Positions 1 through 5,070 of a DNA stretch of 9,316 nucleotides are shown piece after piece (positions within the stretch are counted from its first letter, which is position 1; each line of letters starts with the position of its first letter). Both the position numbers and the translations under genes were made by a program. The DNA comes from an uncultured Olsenella sp. (lineage in GTDB: Bacteria; Actinomycetota; Coriobacteriia; Coriobacteriales; Atopobiaceae), in NCBI GenBank assembly GCA_947253595.1, contig CAMXZR010000065.1:1-9316 (forward strand), given 5' to 3'. Below the pieces are notes generated by a model, which saw only the letters and a program-made list of their open reading frames with translations, was not told the DNA's origin and did not search any database.

Positions 1-82
1 CCGACACCCAGCGTGCGGCGCCGGAGATAACCTCGGGCGGGTCGATGGGCGTGGCTTCGGCCTCGATGGTCTCGTCACTCAT
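1..82 (-). CDS. Unknown phage protein, N-terminus only (cut by window edge)
   Basis: The reading frame opens with an ATG at 82 on the minus strand and runs off the left end of the window. Only about 27 residues are visible, beginning MSDETIEAEATPIDPPEVIS and followed by GAARWVS. The visible part is acidic and proline-containing, with no recognisable domain. Its ATG lies inside the end of the preceding gene (ATGAGTGA, an 8-base overlap with that gene's TGA), which is typical of translational coupling in a phage early operon and is the main reason to accept it. It follows RusA and an 81-aa protein, so it probably belongs to the replication or recombination module. No function can be assigned. 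Confidence 0.6.
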   Translation of the reverse strand, partial: MSDETIEAEATPIDPPEVISGAARWVS

Positions 83-320
83 CGCCATCGGCCCCCTTTG
101 GCTCGCCCCTCAGCATGTCGGCAAAGACATCCTGCCTGTCGGCCTCGCTCTGCCCCAGGAGCCACCCCAGCCGCTGCCCGGCCTCCAGCGGCCAAGCGAA
201 GCAGATTACGCGGGCGACCTCGCCCCTCCTGCACATGTCGATGGTCGGCTCGCCGTCGTAGTCCACGTCCAGGCAGCTCACCAGCAGCCTGACCAGCATC
301 TCTTCCTTGTCCTCGGTCAC
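75..320 (-). CDS. Small acidic hypothetical phage protein (81 aa)
   Basis: An 81-residue protein starting at a GTG (320) with a strong AGGAGG ribosome-binding site a few bases upstream. It starts 8 bases after the RusA stop and overlaps the next gene by 8 bases, so it sits inside a coupled operon. The sequence is acidic, with the stretches DVDYDGEPTIDM and WPLEAGQRLGWLLGQSEADR, and has no signal peptide or membrane segment. I do not recognise a family. The position directly after a RusA resolvase suggests a replication/recombination accessory role, but that is guilt by association only. Confidence 0.72.
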   Translation of the reverse strand: MTEDKEEMLVRLLVSCLDVDYDGEPTIDMCRRGEVARVICFAWPLEAGQRLGWLLGQSEADRQDVFADMLRGEPKGADGDE

Positions 321-328
321 TTCTCCTC

Positions 329-757
329 CTATCTGAGGTCGCCTATGCTCGCGACCTCTATCACCATCTCGTCGGCGTCGCGCCGCTCTCGCGGCATCTT
401 CTCCACCGACAGGTGGGTCACCTGCGCGTCATCGGCCCACGCGACGCCGTTGAGGGCGTCCAGGACGCTCTTGCAGACGTTGTCGGCGTCAGGCTTGAGC
501 GTGTCGGGCTGCCTCACCAGCGACCTCGGCGCGCTCTTGGGAAGCGCCCTGCGAACCGTGATGCGAACGCCTACCTCGCCCTCGTGGAACCTGCCGCCCT
601 GCGAGACGTACTCGGCGGCGATCGTCGCCTCGTAGTCGCTCTGCGCCCTTGGCGTGTACGCGCGGGCGCGCCCCGCCACGACGCTGAACCTCGGGCGCGG
701 CTTCCCGCGCACCTGGCCGTTGATGACGCACCTGCTGTAGAGCCTTGGGTCAGCCAC
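329..757 (-). CDS. rusA: RusA-family Holliday junction resolvase
   Basis: A 142-aa protein with the RusA signature. Near the N-terminus is the GKPRPRF motif (residues 18-24). The catalytic segment is KPDADN (88-93) followed by K96, D100 and an acidic pair D109-D110. In RusA enzymes the corresponding aspartates bind metal and a lysine assists cleavage of four-way DNA junctions. Length and motif order match the family (about 120-140 aa). Such phage enzymes act on replication and recombination intermediates in the cytoplasm, helping produce linear DNA for packaging. The start is a GTG preceded by AGGAG and GTGAGG; the start region overlaps the upstream gene's TGA by 8 bases. It is part of the leftward early operon. 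All key residues appear intact. Confidence 0.95.
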   Translation of the reverse strand: MADPRLYSRCVINGQVRGKPRPRFSVVAGRARAYTPRAQSDYEATIAAEYVSQGGRFHEGEVGVRITVRRALPKSAPRSLVRQPDTLKPDADNVCKSVLDALNGVAWADDAQVTHLSVEKMPRERRDADEMVIEVASIGDLR

Positions 758-1058
758 CTATCCTCACCCTCTCCTCCGACTCGGCCTCGGATACCGACGC
801 CCCGTGGCGCGCGAACGCCTCGCGCTGCCTGCGGACCCACGCCTCCGCCCTCGCAGAGTGCTCGGAATCGACCTCTGCCGAGACCGTCACCTCGCAGCCG
901 CCCGCGTCCGCCGTGAAGTGCCAGCGGACCATGGACGCCACCGGCCTGCCGGAGAGCTCGGCCACGTCATCGGCGGTCAGCGGCCTCGGGCCCTTGGGCG
1001 GCTCGCCCTCGTGCTCGCGCATGTACTCCTCCAGCTCGGCCCTAAAGTCGCGTGCCAT
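750..1058 (-). CDS. Hypothetical phage protein (102 aa)
   Basis: A 102-residue protein beginning MARDFRAELEEYMREHEGEP. I chose the ATG at 1058 because GGGGAG stands about 6 bases before it; an in-frame GTG at 1064 lies almost on top of that ribosome-binding site and is less likely. Residues about 25-65 contain LTADDVAELSGRPVASMVRWHF, then a segment resembling alternating beta strands (CEVTVSAEVDSE). The C-terminal third is rich in Arg and Glu and probably helical. It overlaps the upstream gene by 17 bases and the RusA start by 8. No family is recognised; the neighbourhood suggests an early replication-module protein. Confidence 0.7.
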   Translation of the reverse strand: MARDFRAELEEYMREHEGEPPKGPRPLTADDVAELSGRPVASMVRWHFTADAGGCEVTVSAEVDSEHSARAEAWVRRQREAFARHGASVSEAESEERVRIGG

Positions 1059-1314
1059 CGGCACTCCCCGTTATCCGGTCCCATTCGTCCGCGTCGCGCA
1101 CCAGCCACGTGCCGCGCGTGGGGTGCTTGGCGTACATATCGCCGGTGACGTTGTTGCGCCAGAGCGTCCACCGGCCTCTGCGCCCCAGGAACTCGCTCGT
1201 CGGGCGCAACGGGCGCACCGCGTCCCTCGGCCTCTCCGGCATGTCCCCGATGACGCCCGCCGAGCCGGGGCACTGGTTGATGTCGCGGATGGGCCCGCGC
1301 CTCCCGGCGCTCAC
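1042..1314 (-). CDS. Hypothetical basic phage protein (90 aa)
   Basis: A 90-residue protein starting at the GTG at 1314, whose first bases overlap the TGA of the 46-aa gene before it (GTGA). This overlap decides the start: the frame stays open further upstream, but that part is the antisense of other genes and reads as low-complexity arginine/glycine. The protein contains RDINQCPGSAG near the N-terminus and a WTLWRNNVTGDMYAKHPTRG stretch (about 49-68), then LVRDADEWDRI. The Trp, Asn and Gly rich middle suggests a small beta-rich fold. It overlaps the next gene by 17 bases. The family is not recognised. Confidence 0.65.
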   Translation of the reverse strand: MSAGRRGPIRDINQCPGSAGVIGDMPERPRDAVRPLRPTSEFLGRRGRWTLWRNNVTGDMYAKHPTRGTWLVRDADEWDRITGSADGTRL

Positions 1315-1451
1315 AGCGACAGCCCCCACGCCACCCACGCGCAGAGCAGCAGCATCGCCAGGTATGGGTGGCGCGACTCCCAGTCGGCGAGCCGCTCCGC
1401 CCCGTCGAAGACGGCCTCCTCGATGCCGTCGCGTATCTCGTATCCAGTCAT
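1311..1451 (-). CDS. 46-aa single-pass membrane protein
   Basis: A small gene of 46 codons. It begins MTGYEIRDGIEEAVFDGAER, continues LADWESRHPY, and ends in a hydrophobic segment (residues about 30-46, LAMLLLCAWVAWGLSL). The ATG overlaps the stop of the upstream helix-turn-helix gene (ATGA), and its own TGA overlaps the GTG of the next gene (GTGA). Coupling on both sides strongly supports it as a real gene. It predicts an amphipathic or acidic cytoplasmic N-terminus and one C-terminal membrane anchor with almost no residues beyond it. No function is known to me. Confidence 0.7.
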   Translation of the reverse strand: MTGYEIRDGIEEAVFDGAERLADWESRHPYLAMLLLCAWVAWGLSL

Positions 1452-1648
1452 TTGGTCCTCCCGATGCCTGATATCCGCAGTTCAAGCCCGTACTTCTCGG
1501 CAAGCTGGGCCGTGTTCACGCGCCACTGGACCCCCACCTTGTAGGCGGGAATCTCGCCCTCGCGGCACTTGCGGTATGCCGTCGACTTGGAGATGTCCAG
1601 AAGCCCTATGACCTCATCGAGCCTCACGAGCTGCTCGTATTTCCTCAT
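1448..1648 (-). CDS. Excisionase/MerR-like helix-turn-helix DNA-binding protein
   Basis: A 66-aa protein beginning MRKYEQLVRLDEVIGLLDIS and continuing KSTAYRKCREGEIPAYKVGV, then QWRVNTAQLAEKYGLEL. This is the HTH_17/AlpA-like pattern: a helix-turn-helix with STAYRKCREGEIPAYKVG as recognition helix and wing, followed by a W-R-V strand. Such proteins act as excisionases or small transcription factors. The ATG at 1648 has AAGGAAGGG upstream. The frame extends further upstream to 1855, but the extra residues are low complexity and overlap the antirepressor gene, so they are rejected. The TGA overlaps the next gene's ATG. No integrase is visible in the window, so whether it is a true Xis or a regulator of the operon cannot be decided. 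Confidence 0.82.
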   Translation of the reverse strand: MRKYEQLVRLDEVIGLLDISKSTAYRKCREGEIPAYKVGVQWRVNTAQLAEKYGLELRISGIGRTK

Positions 1649-1803
1649 TCGCCCTTCCTTCGAGCGCCCTGCGCCTGGGAGGCGCGCCCGAGCTGGTCTC
1701 GGCGCGAACGGCTGCGTGCCGGTCCCGCACGCGCTGTTCCGGCTTCGGGCGTTGAAAGGAGGCCACCCGTTGCGGGCGCGTCCCCCGTGCGCCGGGCGCT
1801 CAT
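1645..1803 (-). CDS. Possible 52-aa basic small protein (weak)
   Basis: An ATG at 1803 opens a 52-codon frame that ends in TGA exactly overlapping the ATG of the helix-turn-helix gene (ATGA), the same coupling used elsewhere in this operon. The product is Arg, Ala and Gly rich, with the tail DQLGRASQAQGARRKGE. Against it: no ribosome-binding site is visible before the ATG, and the composition is what random high-GC DNA gives. If it is not a gene, 1649-1815 is a plain spacer with no structure I can name. Confidence 0.3.
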   Translation of the reverse strand: MSARRTGDAPATGGLLSTPEAGTARAGPARSRSRRDQLGRASQAQGARRKGE

Positions 1804-1815
1804 GTGTCGTCGTGT

Positions 1816-2574
1816 CTAGGAAATCGCGGCCTGGTGGCAGTACGCCCGCACGCACCAGTCGAGGCCCTTGCGGGTCAGGTGCGCGTAGGGCCTGTTCGCC
1901 CTGCCGTCCGCGCGGGTGGTGAGCATCTGCACCATGCGCCCGGTGTCGAGAGCCCGCCTGGTTGGCGAGTTGTCGCGCTCGCAGAGCATCCCGTCTGCCC
2001 TGAGGAGCCCTATCAGGCGCCTGCGCGTCATGGAGCGGTCAATCTGCCCGATGTAGCGCGCGGCCTCGGTCAGGCTCATGGTGCCGTCCGCCTTGATGGC
2101 GACGTCGTAGACCTCGGCCTTGGGCAGCATGCGGGCGTTGTCCTCGGCGAGGCGGGCGATGGCCGCGTCCTTGCGCTCGATGGTCCTCTGCGCCAGCAGC
2201 ACGGCGCGGGCCATGGTCTCCTCGGGCGTCTCGTCGCGGGCCACCATGTAGCCGCCGTCGCGTCGGATGGCGGGGAGGACCTCGTGGGTGACCCAGCGCT
2301 TGAAGCGCTTGGCGTTGGGAACCTGCGAACCGAGAATCGCGGAGTACATGCCCGCCTCGGTGATTACCGTCATTTGCTGAGCTCCGCCAGGGGTCCCCAC
2401 TGAGCGGGTACCCTTCTCGTCATCATCGAGCCTGCGGGTCATCTTCTCAGCGTCGCGATACCCGAGGGCCTTTGCGATGTCGCTCGCCACGAACCACGGC
2501 TCGCCGTCCTCCATGACGCGAATCTCGCCGAACTCGTCGCTGTCGAAGACTTGCGCTATGCTTGTCTCTGGCAT
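1816..2574 (-). CDS. Phage antirepressor (Bro-N plus KilA-C domains)
   Basis: A 252-aa protein with two domains. The N-terminal Bro-N/AntA-type domain (about 5-110) shows GEIRVMEDGEPWFVASDIAK followed by ALGYRDAEK, then LDDDEKG, TVITEAGMYSAILGS and KRFKRWVTHEVLPAIRRDGGY, all standard for phage antirepressors. A helical linker (about 115-150) joins the C-terminal KilA-C/ANT domain (about 150-250) with YDVAIKADGTMSLTEAARYI and LTRKGLDWCVRAY. Such proteins bind DNA or the lysogenic repressor and favour lytic growth. The ATG at 2574 is set by a near-perfect TAAGGAGG box 6 bases upstream; an upstream ATG lacks one. A strong hairpin lies in its leader (2600-2628). Its likely target is one of the XRE repressors at 3602-4440, by inference. 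Confidence 0.93.
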   Translation of the reverse strand: MPETSIAQVFDSDEFGEIRVMEDGEPWFVASDIAKALGYRDAEKMTRRLDDDEKGTRSVGTPGGAQQMTVITEAGMYSAILGSQVPNAKRFKRWVTHEVLPAIRRDGGYMVARDETPEETMARAVLLAQRTIERKDAAIARLAEDNARMLPKAEVYDVAIKADGTMSLTEAARYIGQIDRSMTRRRLIGLLRADGMLCERDNSPTRRALDTGRMVQMLTTRADGRANRPYAHLTRKGLDWCVRAYCHQAAIS

Positions 2575-2599
2575 GTTGACCTCCTTAGTCCATGTCATT

Positions 2600-2628
2600 G
2601 CCCGCCCCTGTCGCCGCAGGTGGCGGGC
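2600..2628. other. GC-rich hairpin in the antirepressor leader
   Basis: GCCCGCC (2600-2606) pairs with GGCGGGC (2622-2628), and CCTG (2607-2610) pairs with CAGG (2617-2620), giving an 11-bp stem with one bulged base. It lies between the Gly-X gene and the antirepressor ribosome-binding site. There is no T-run on the minus strand, so it is not a standard terminator. It could protect mRNA ends or slow transcription. Confidence 0.5.
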
Positions 2629-2674
2629 GCTTTGCTTACTAGCCCTCCCTGGCGGCCTCTGCCAGCTCCCGCAC

Positions 2675-2935
2675 CTACTCCGCCACCTCATGTGGTCGGT
2701 GACCTCCGCCGTCGCCGCAGCCGTCGCCGTCGCCGCAGCCGTTGCCGTCGCCGTAGCCGTAGCCGTAGCGGTCGCCGTTGCCGTAGCCGTTGCCGCAGCC
2801 GTTGCCGTCGCCGTAGCCGTAGCCGCATCCGTCGCCGTTGCCGCAGCCGTCGCCGTAGCCGTAGCCGTAGCCGTCGCCGCAGCCGTCGCCGCAGCCGCTG
2901 CCGTCGCCGTAGCCGATGCCGCAGCCGATGCCCAT
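2675..2935 (-). CDS. Gly-X dipeptide repeat protein (86 aa)
   Basis: The protein starts MGIGCGIGYGDGSGCGDGCG and keeps glycine at every second residue to about residue 78; the tail is HRPHEVAE. The alternating residues are mainly Asp (11), Tyr (10), Cys (8) and Asn (5), with one Ser and two Ile. One repeat glycine is replaced by Arg (residue 56). Nearly all glycines use GGC and the X codons are always NNC. The start is supported by GGGAG upstream and by lying 13 bases after the stop of the 101-aa gene, in the same direction. Reading the other frames gives Ala-Val or Arg-Ser repeats on the opposite strand, which lack operon context. No function is known to me. Tyr/Gly repeats can phase-separate and Cys/Asp could bind metal; both are speculation. 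Confidence 0.65.
   Translation of the reverse strand: MGIGCGIGYGDGSGCGDGCGDGYGYGYGDGCGNGDGCGYGYGDGNGCGNGYGNGDRYGYGYGDGNGCGDGDGCGDGGGHRPHEVAE
2675..2935. repeat. Degenerate 6-bp tandem repeat array
   Basis: The DNA is a degenerate hexanucleotide array (plus strand GCCGTN / GCCGCA / GCCGTA units) about 230 bp long, from about 2706 to 2933. The GCC triplet is nearly invariant, while the other triplet varies at two positions. Such arrays can change length by slippage. Confidence 0.8.
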
Positions 2936-2948
2936 CGTCACCAGCTCC

Positions 2949-3254
2949 CTAGTCGCGGATGGCGATGACGGAGATGACGGCGCGGGCGTGGATGCGGAGG
3001 CCCCCGATGGCGTCGAGCGTGTAGTCGGCGAAGTGCTCGGGGTCGGCGATGCCGCCGATGCCCAGGCCGTTCGTCCACTTGCGCACCACGTGGGCGTCTG
3101 CGAGCAGCAGGTCTCCGTCCTCGGTGCCGGTCTTGCGGCCCTCGAATATCCAGCCGTTGGTGCAGATGACGCAGACGTGCTCGGAATCCTTGTATGCGGC
3201 GGGCAGGTCGGCCTTCTTGACCCACTCCTCGCCGTTGATGGTGATGGTGTCCAT
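2949..3254 (-). CDS. Hypothetical phage protein (101 aa)
   Basis: A 101-aa protein beginning MDTITINGEEWVKKADLPAA. It has a beta-rich start (DTITINGEEWVKKADL), a VCVICTNGWIFEGRK segment with two close cysteines (about 28-31), then DLLLADAHVVRKWTNGLGIG and a C-terminal TLDAIGGLRIHARAVISVIAI. The ATG at 3254 has AGAGGAG about 7 bases upstream and there is no in-frame start further up, so the start is firm. It is the first gene after a roughly 350-bp gap following the Cro-like gene, and the Gly-X gene follows 13 bases after its stop. The NGEEWVKKADLP opening occurs in small phage proteins of unknown role; I cannot assign a function. Confidence 0.78.
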   Translation of the reverse strand: MDTITINGEEWVKKADLPAAYKDSEHVCVICTNGWIFEGRKTGTEDGDLLLADAHVVRKWTNGLGIGGIADPEHFADYTLDAIGGLRIHARAVISVIAIRD

Positions 3255-3330
3255 GCGTCGCTCCTCTCTTCTTGCGCCTTGCGCTTGCCTTGTCGTGTGT
3301 TGCTGTGGCCGTTTCTCCTCGGCCGAGCGA

Positions 3331-3348
3331 CCGTGGGCGTACCCACGG
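3331..3348. other. Perfect hairpin, leader of the 101-aa gene
   Basis: CCGTGGG (3331-3337) and CCCACGG (3342-3348) form a perfect 7-bp stem with a CGTA loop. It lies about 75 bases before the 101-aa gene on the minus strand. There is no U-tract, so it is a structural or regulatory element rather than an intrinsic terminator. Confidence 0.45.
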
Positions 3349-3559
3349 AAGCGGTTCGACGACGGTCCTTCTGTGTGAGAACCGACGGCGTGACACGGTC
3401 GCGATGCCGTGGAATTCGTTCGCCCTCTCGGGCCCTCTGTCCTCTTGCCCCTGGGGACTGGTTACGTCCAGGGAGTCCGTGGCGCCGTTCCGAGCCGCAT
3501 TAGCGGGGTCACGTCGAACCGGTGGTGCATGCGGAGCAAGGCTCCGCCCAGCCCCCGCA

Positions 3560-3600
3560 GGGGTCGGTGGTGCGGTTGGTTGTTTGTGGGTTGGTTTGTG
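3560..3600 (-). terminator. Possible Rho-utilisation (rut-like) tract after the Cro-like gene
   Basis: Read on the minus strand, the 41 bases just after the XRE stop codon contain 22 C, 17 A, 2 G and no T. Long C-over-G, unstructured RNA is what Rho binds. In lambda a comparable rut element follows cro. A hairpin (3531-3547) follows it. This is a compositional argument only; no release site can be read. Confidence 0.35.
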
Positions 3601-3601
3601 C

Positions 3602-3829
3602 CTACACCCCGATGCCGCAGAGGTCGTTGACCGTGCAGCCGAGCGCCATCGCCAGCGCGTAGGCCCGCTCGAAGGACGGGACGGTCAGTCCGTCCTCGTA
3701 CTTCCGGATGCTGGCGACGGAGACCCCGCTCATCTTCGCGAGCTGCTCCTGCGAGAGGTCGGCCCCGGCTCGCCACATGCGCAGCTGCCGCGCCATCACG
3801 TCGGTGCTGAATCCGCTCGTCTTCCTCAC
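3602..3829 (-). CDS. Cro-like XRE-family helix-turn-helix regulator
   Basis: A 75-aa protein consisting of little more than an HTH_3 domain: MARQLRMWRAGADLSQEQLA (from residue 12), KMSGVSVASIRKYEDGLTVP, then FERAYALAMALGCTVNDLCG. The GTG start at 3829 is fixed by overlap with the TGA of the 32-aa gene before it (GTGA) and a nearby GAGGAGG; an internal ATG at 3796 lacks a good ribosome-binding site. It is the second gene of the leftward operon, driven by the divergent promoter at 3969-3997. The opposing XRE protein (4069-4440) shares the LGCTxNDLC motif, so the two are probably paralogues that compete for operators. Size, order and direction fit a Cro role; that role is inferred. Confidence 0.88.
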   Translation of the reverse strand: MRKTSGFSTDVMARQLRMWRAGADLSQEQLAKMSGVSVASIRKYEDGLTVPSFERAYALAMALGCTVNDLCGIGV

Positions 3830-3924
3830 CCCCTCCTCGCCCTCTTCCCGCCGCTGACGCCGCACGCGACTCCAGCCAGGAAGCACGCGGCCAGCAGGAG
3901 GAGGGTCATCAGTGCCTCGAACAT
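3826..3924 (-). CDS. 32-aa hydrophobic membrane peptide
   Basis: A 33-codon frame with an excellent ribosome-binding site (AGGAGGGCACAAAATG). The product begins MFEALMTLLLLAACFLAGVA, continues CGVSGG, and ends in the basic tail KRARRG: one membrane helix plus a positively charged end. Its TGA overlaps the GTG of the XRE gene (GTGA). It is the first gene transcribed from the leftward promoter, which stands at 3969-3997. Possible roles include a toxin-like or membrane-active early peptide, or simply a translated leader that couples XRE translation. Too small for the domain to be recognised. Confidence 0.7.
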   Translation of the reverse strand: MFEALMTLLLLAACFLAGVACGVSGGKRARRG

Positions 3925-3944
3925 TTTGTGCCCTCCTAAGAACT

Positions 3945-4041
3945 AACGGATTCCGTTCGTTCTCCTACAGAGTACTGACCTATTACGTTAGTGTCAATAG
4001 AAATTTACGGATTTCGTTGATTAATTTCTACTAATCCCGTA
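3945..4041. promoter_or_regulatory. Three operator-like sites in the divergent switch region
   Basis: Site 1 is AACGGATTCCGTT (3945-3957), a perfect 6-1-6 inverted repeat. Site 2 is TACGGATTTCGTT (4006-4018), 11 of 13 matching site 1. Site 3, on the minus strand, is TACGGGATTAGTA (4029-4041), 9 of 13 matching site 2. Site 1 lies between the leftward promoter and the 32-aa gene; site 2 overlaps the rightward -35; site 3 fills the rightward spacer. Placement fits binding by one or both XRE proteins. Confidence 0.6.
3969..3997 (-). promoter_or_regulatory. Leftward early promoter
   Basis: On the minus strand, a perfect -35 TTGACA (3997-3992) is followed by a 17-bp spacer and TACTCT (3974-3969) as a weak -10. 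It points at the 32-aa/XRE early operon, whose first ATG is at 3924, leaving a short leader with AGGAGGG. The -10 match is poor, so activation or weak basal activity is possible. Confidence 0.6.
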
Positions 4042-4045
4042 AGAT
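4017..4045 (+). promoter_or_regulatory. Rightward repressor-operon promoter
   Basis: TTGATT (4017-4022), a 17-bp spacer and TAAGAT (4040-4045) form a good sigma-70-type promoter 24 bases before the ATG at 4069. A strong AAGGAGG (4054-4060) precedes the start. Operator-like sites overlap the -35 and the spacer, so self-repression or Cro repression is likely. Confidence 0.65.
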
Positions 4046-4068
4046 TCAATGGCAAGGAGGCGGTAAAA

Positions 4069-4440
4069 ATGGCCTATAAGCTCGTGCTTCGCGATATTCG
4101 TAAGAGTCAAAAACTCACCCAGTCTGAGCTTGCCTCTATGGTCGGCGTGACAGCAAGGATTGTAAGTTCGTGGGAACGCGGTGAAACCGAACTCACTCTT
4201 GCAGACGCCTACAACTGCGCTCATGTCCTCGGCTGCACCCCCAACGACCTCTGCGCGTTCCCCGCGCGCGGCCAGGTCCCGCCCGAGACGCGCGACCCCC
4301 TGCGCGACGAGCTGGTGCGGGCGTACGACGCCTGCGACGGACCGCGCAGGGTGCGCCTGGTGGAGACGGCCCGCGACGCAGCGGGCATGAGCGGGGAGGT
4401 ACCGGAACGTCGTGTCCATGTGGCCGAAGGGGTGGCCTAG
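4069..4440 (+). CDS. CI-like XRE-family repressor
   Basis: A 123-aa protein with an N-terminal HTH_3 domain (about 5-62): LRDIRKSQKLTQSELASMVG, then VTARIVSSWERGETELTLAD and AYNCAHVLGCTPNDLCAF. The remaining about 60 residues (RDELVRAYDACDGPRRVRLV) are helical and have no peptidase motif, so it is not a self-cleaving LexA/CI-type repressor. AAGGAGG 9 bases before the ATG sets the start. It heads a three-gene operon whose next gene begins directly after its TAG. The first about 170 bases use A/T-ending codons much more than the rest, suggesting a transferred HTH module joined to a local C-terminus. Opposed to the Cro-like gene, it is the best candidate for the lysogeny repressor and target of the antirepressor. 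Confidence 0.85.
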   Translation: MAYKLVLRDIRKSQKLTQSELASMVGVTARIVSSWERGETELTLADAYNCAHVLGCTPNDLCAFPARGQVPPETRDPLRDELVRAYDACDGPRRVRLVETARDAAGMSGEVPERRVHVAEGVA

Positions 4441-5070
4441 GTGAGGCTTTCGGAGTGGGCGCGCGCGAACGCCCTGACCATACTTGGCGGGCTGACGAGC
4501 GCTGGTGCCTTGGTGCGCATCACGACGGCCATGACTGACCTCGGCGCGGCATGGGCAGACCACCCGCAGACGATCGCGTCGCTGTGCGCCCTCGCGTTCG
4601 GCGTTGGCCTCTGCGTAGGTGACTCCTCGGCCAGACGTGAGGCGATTCTTGCGAGAATCAAGACCGAGCACGAGGTTAGAATGCGCCAGCTTGAGCGTGA
4701 GTACGAGCTTGAGGACGCCAGGCGCCTGGCCGAGGAGGCGGAGAGGGGGAGGACGTCACGTGCCGAAATGGCCGCTGCGGCGCGGACGCCTTCCGAGGCG
4801 GCGCTCGTGCTAGCCCTGTTCGACCATGGTGCCAAGGAGCTCATGCGCGACCAGGGGGACGTGTGCGGCCTGCTTGCGGCAGGGGCGATAGTGCAGAGCG
4901 GCGCATACACCGGCTACATCAACGGACAGGATTCGTTCACATACTCTCTTGGCGAGGATTGGCGCGGCTACGTGCTCGTCGCACGCCAGGCGTTCGAGAG
5001 CCGCGTGGCACAGTTGACGCCCTCGCCATCGGTCGGAAGCGCCAGTGACGCCGAGGAGGATGGGGAATGA
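4441..5070 (+). CDS. Two-TM membrane protein with coiled coil, in the immunity operon
   Basis: A 209-aa protein starting at a GTG placed immediately after the repressor's TAG, with AAGGGG upstream inside that gene. Two hydrophobic segments are seen: about 10-28 (NALTILGGLTSAGALVRI) and about 43-60 (QTIASLCALAFGVGLCVG). They are followed by a charged coiled coil (about 63-112, with EHEVRMRQLEREYELEDARR) and a globular C-terminus (about 115-195) containing YTGYINGQDSFTYSLGEDWR. The topology suggests a membrane-anchored cytoplasmic domain. Genes co-transcribed with a repressor often act in lysogeny, for instance in superinfection exclusion; that is inference, as I do not recognise the family. 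Its TGA overlaps the next ATG (ATGA). Confidence 0.82.
   Translation: MRLSEWARANALTILGGLTSAGALVRITTAMTDLGAAWADHPQTIASLCALAFGVGLCVGDSSARREAILARIKTEHEVRMRQLEREYELEDARRLAEEAERGRTSRAEMAAAARTPSEAALVLALFDHGAKELMRDQGDVCGLLAAGAIVQSGAYTGYINGQDSFTYSLGEDWRGYVLVARQAFESRVAQLTPSPSVGSASDAEEDGE

Larger units (their letters stand above)
3255..3601. other. Non-coding gap with hairpins in the early operon
   Basis: No convincing gene is seen here on either strand: the minus-strand frames lack ribosome-binding sites and run on into antisense of known genes. It contains a G-poor C/A tract (3560-3600), a perfect hairpin GCGGAGC-3-GCTCCGC (3531-3547), a looser CCCTGG/CCAGGG pair near 3450-3475, a perfect hairpin CCGTGGG-4-CCCACGG (3331-3348) and the palindrome CTCGGCCGAG (3318-3327). 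No clear -35/-10 pair was found. It looks like a transcribed, structured leader between the Cro-like gene and the rest of the early operon. Confidence 0.55.

Noticed and set aside
1042..1503. 153-aa form of the 90-aa protein
   Set aside because: The extra N-terminal residues are antisense low-complexity sequence overlapping two coupled genes; the GTGA overlap at 1311-1314 sets the true start.
1649..1815. tRNA or structured RNA gene in the spacer
   Set aside because: No cloverleaf, TTCGA-type T-loop or terminator could be found.
2675..2935. Diversity-generating retroelement target (X codons look like mutated AAC)
   Set aside because: The pattern is suggestive, but no reverse transcriptase or template repeat is in the window, and a simple tandem array explains it better.
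2477..2968. Plus-strand frames through the repeat array (Ala-Val repeats, Arg-Ser repeats)
   Set aside because: They are shadows of the hexanucleotide array, lack a ribosome-binding site, and run antisense to the antirepressor start and operon. The minus-strand Gly-X frame fits the operon.
2675..3346. 223-aa minus-strand frame joining the Gly-X repeat to an upstream extension
   Set aside because: The upstream part is antisense-frame noise overlapping the 101-aa gene; the ATG at 2935 with its ribosome-binding site gives a coherent protein.
3462..3538. Short minus-strand frame MHHRFDVTPLMRLGTAPRTPWT in the gap
   Set aside because: No ribosome-binding site; its start lies beside a hairpin arm and nothing couples it to a neighbour.
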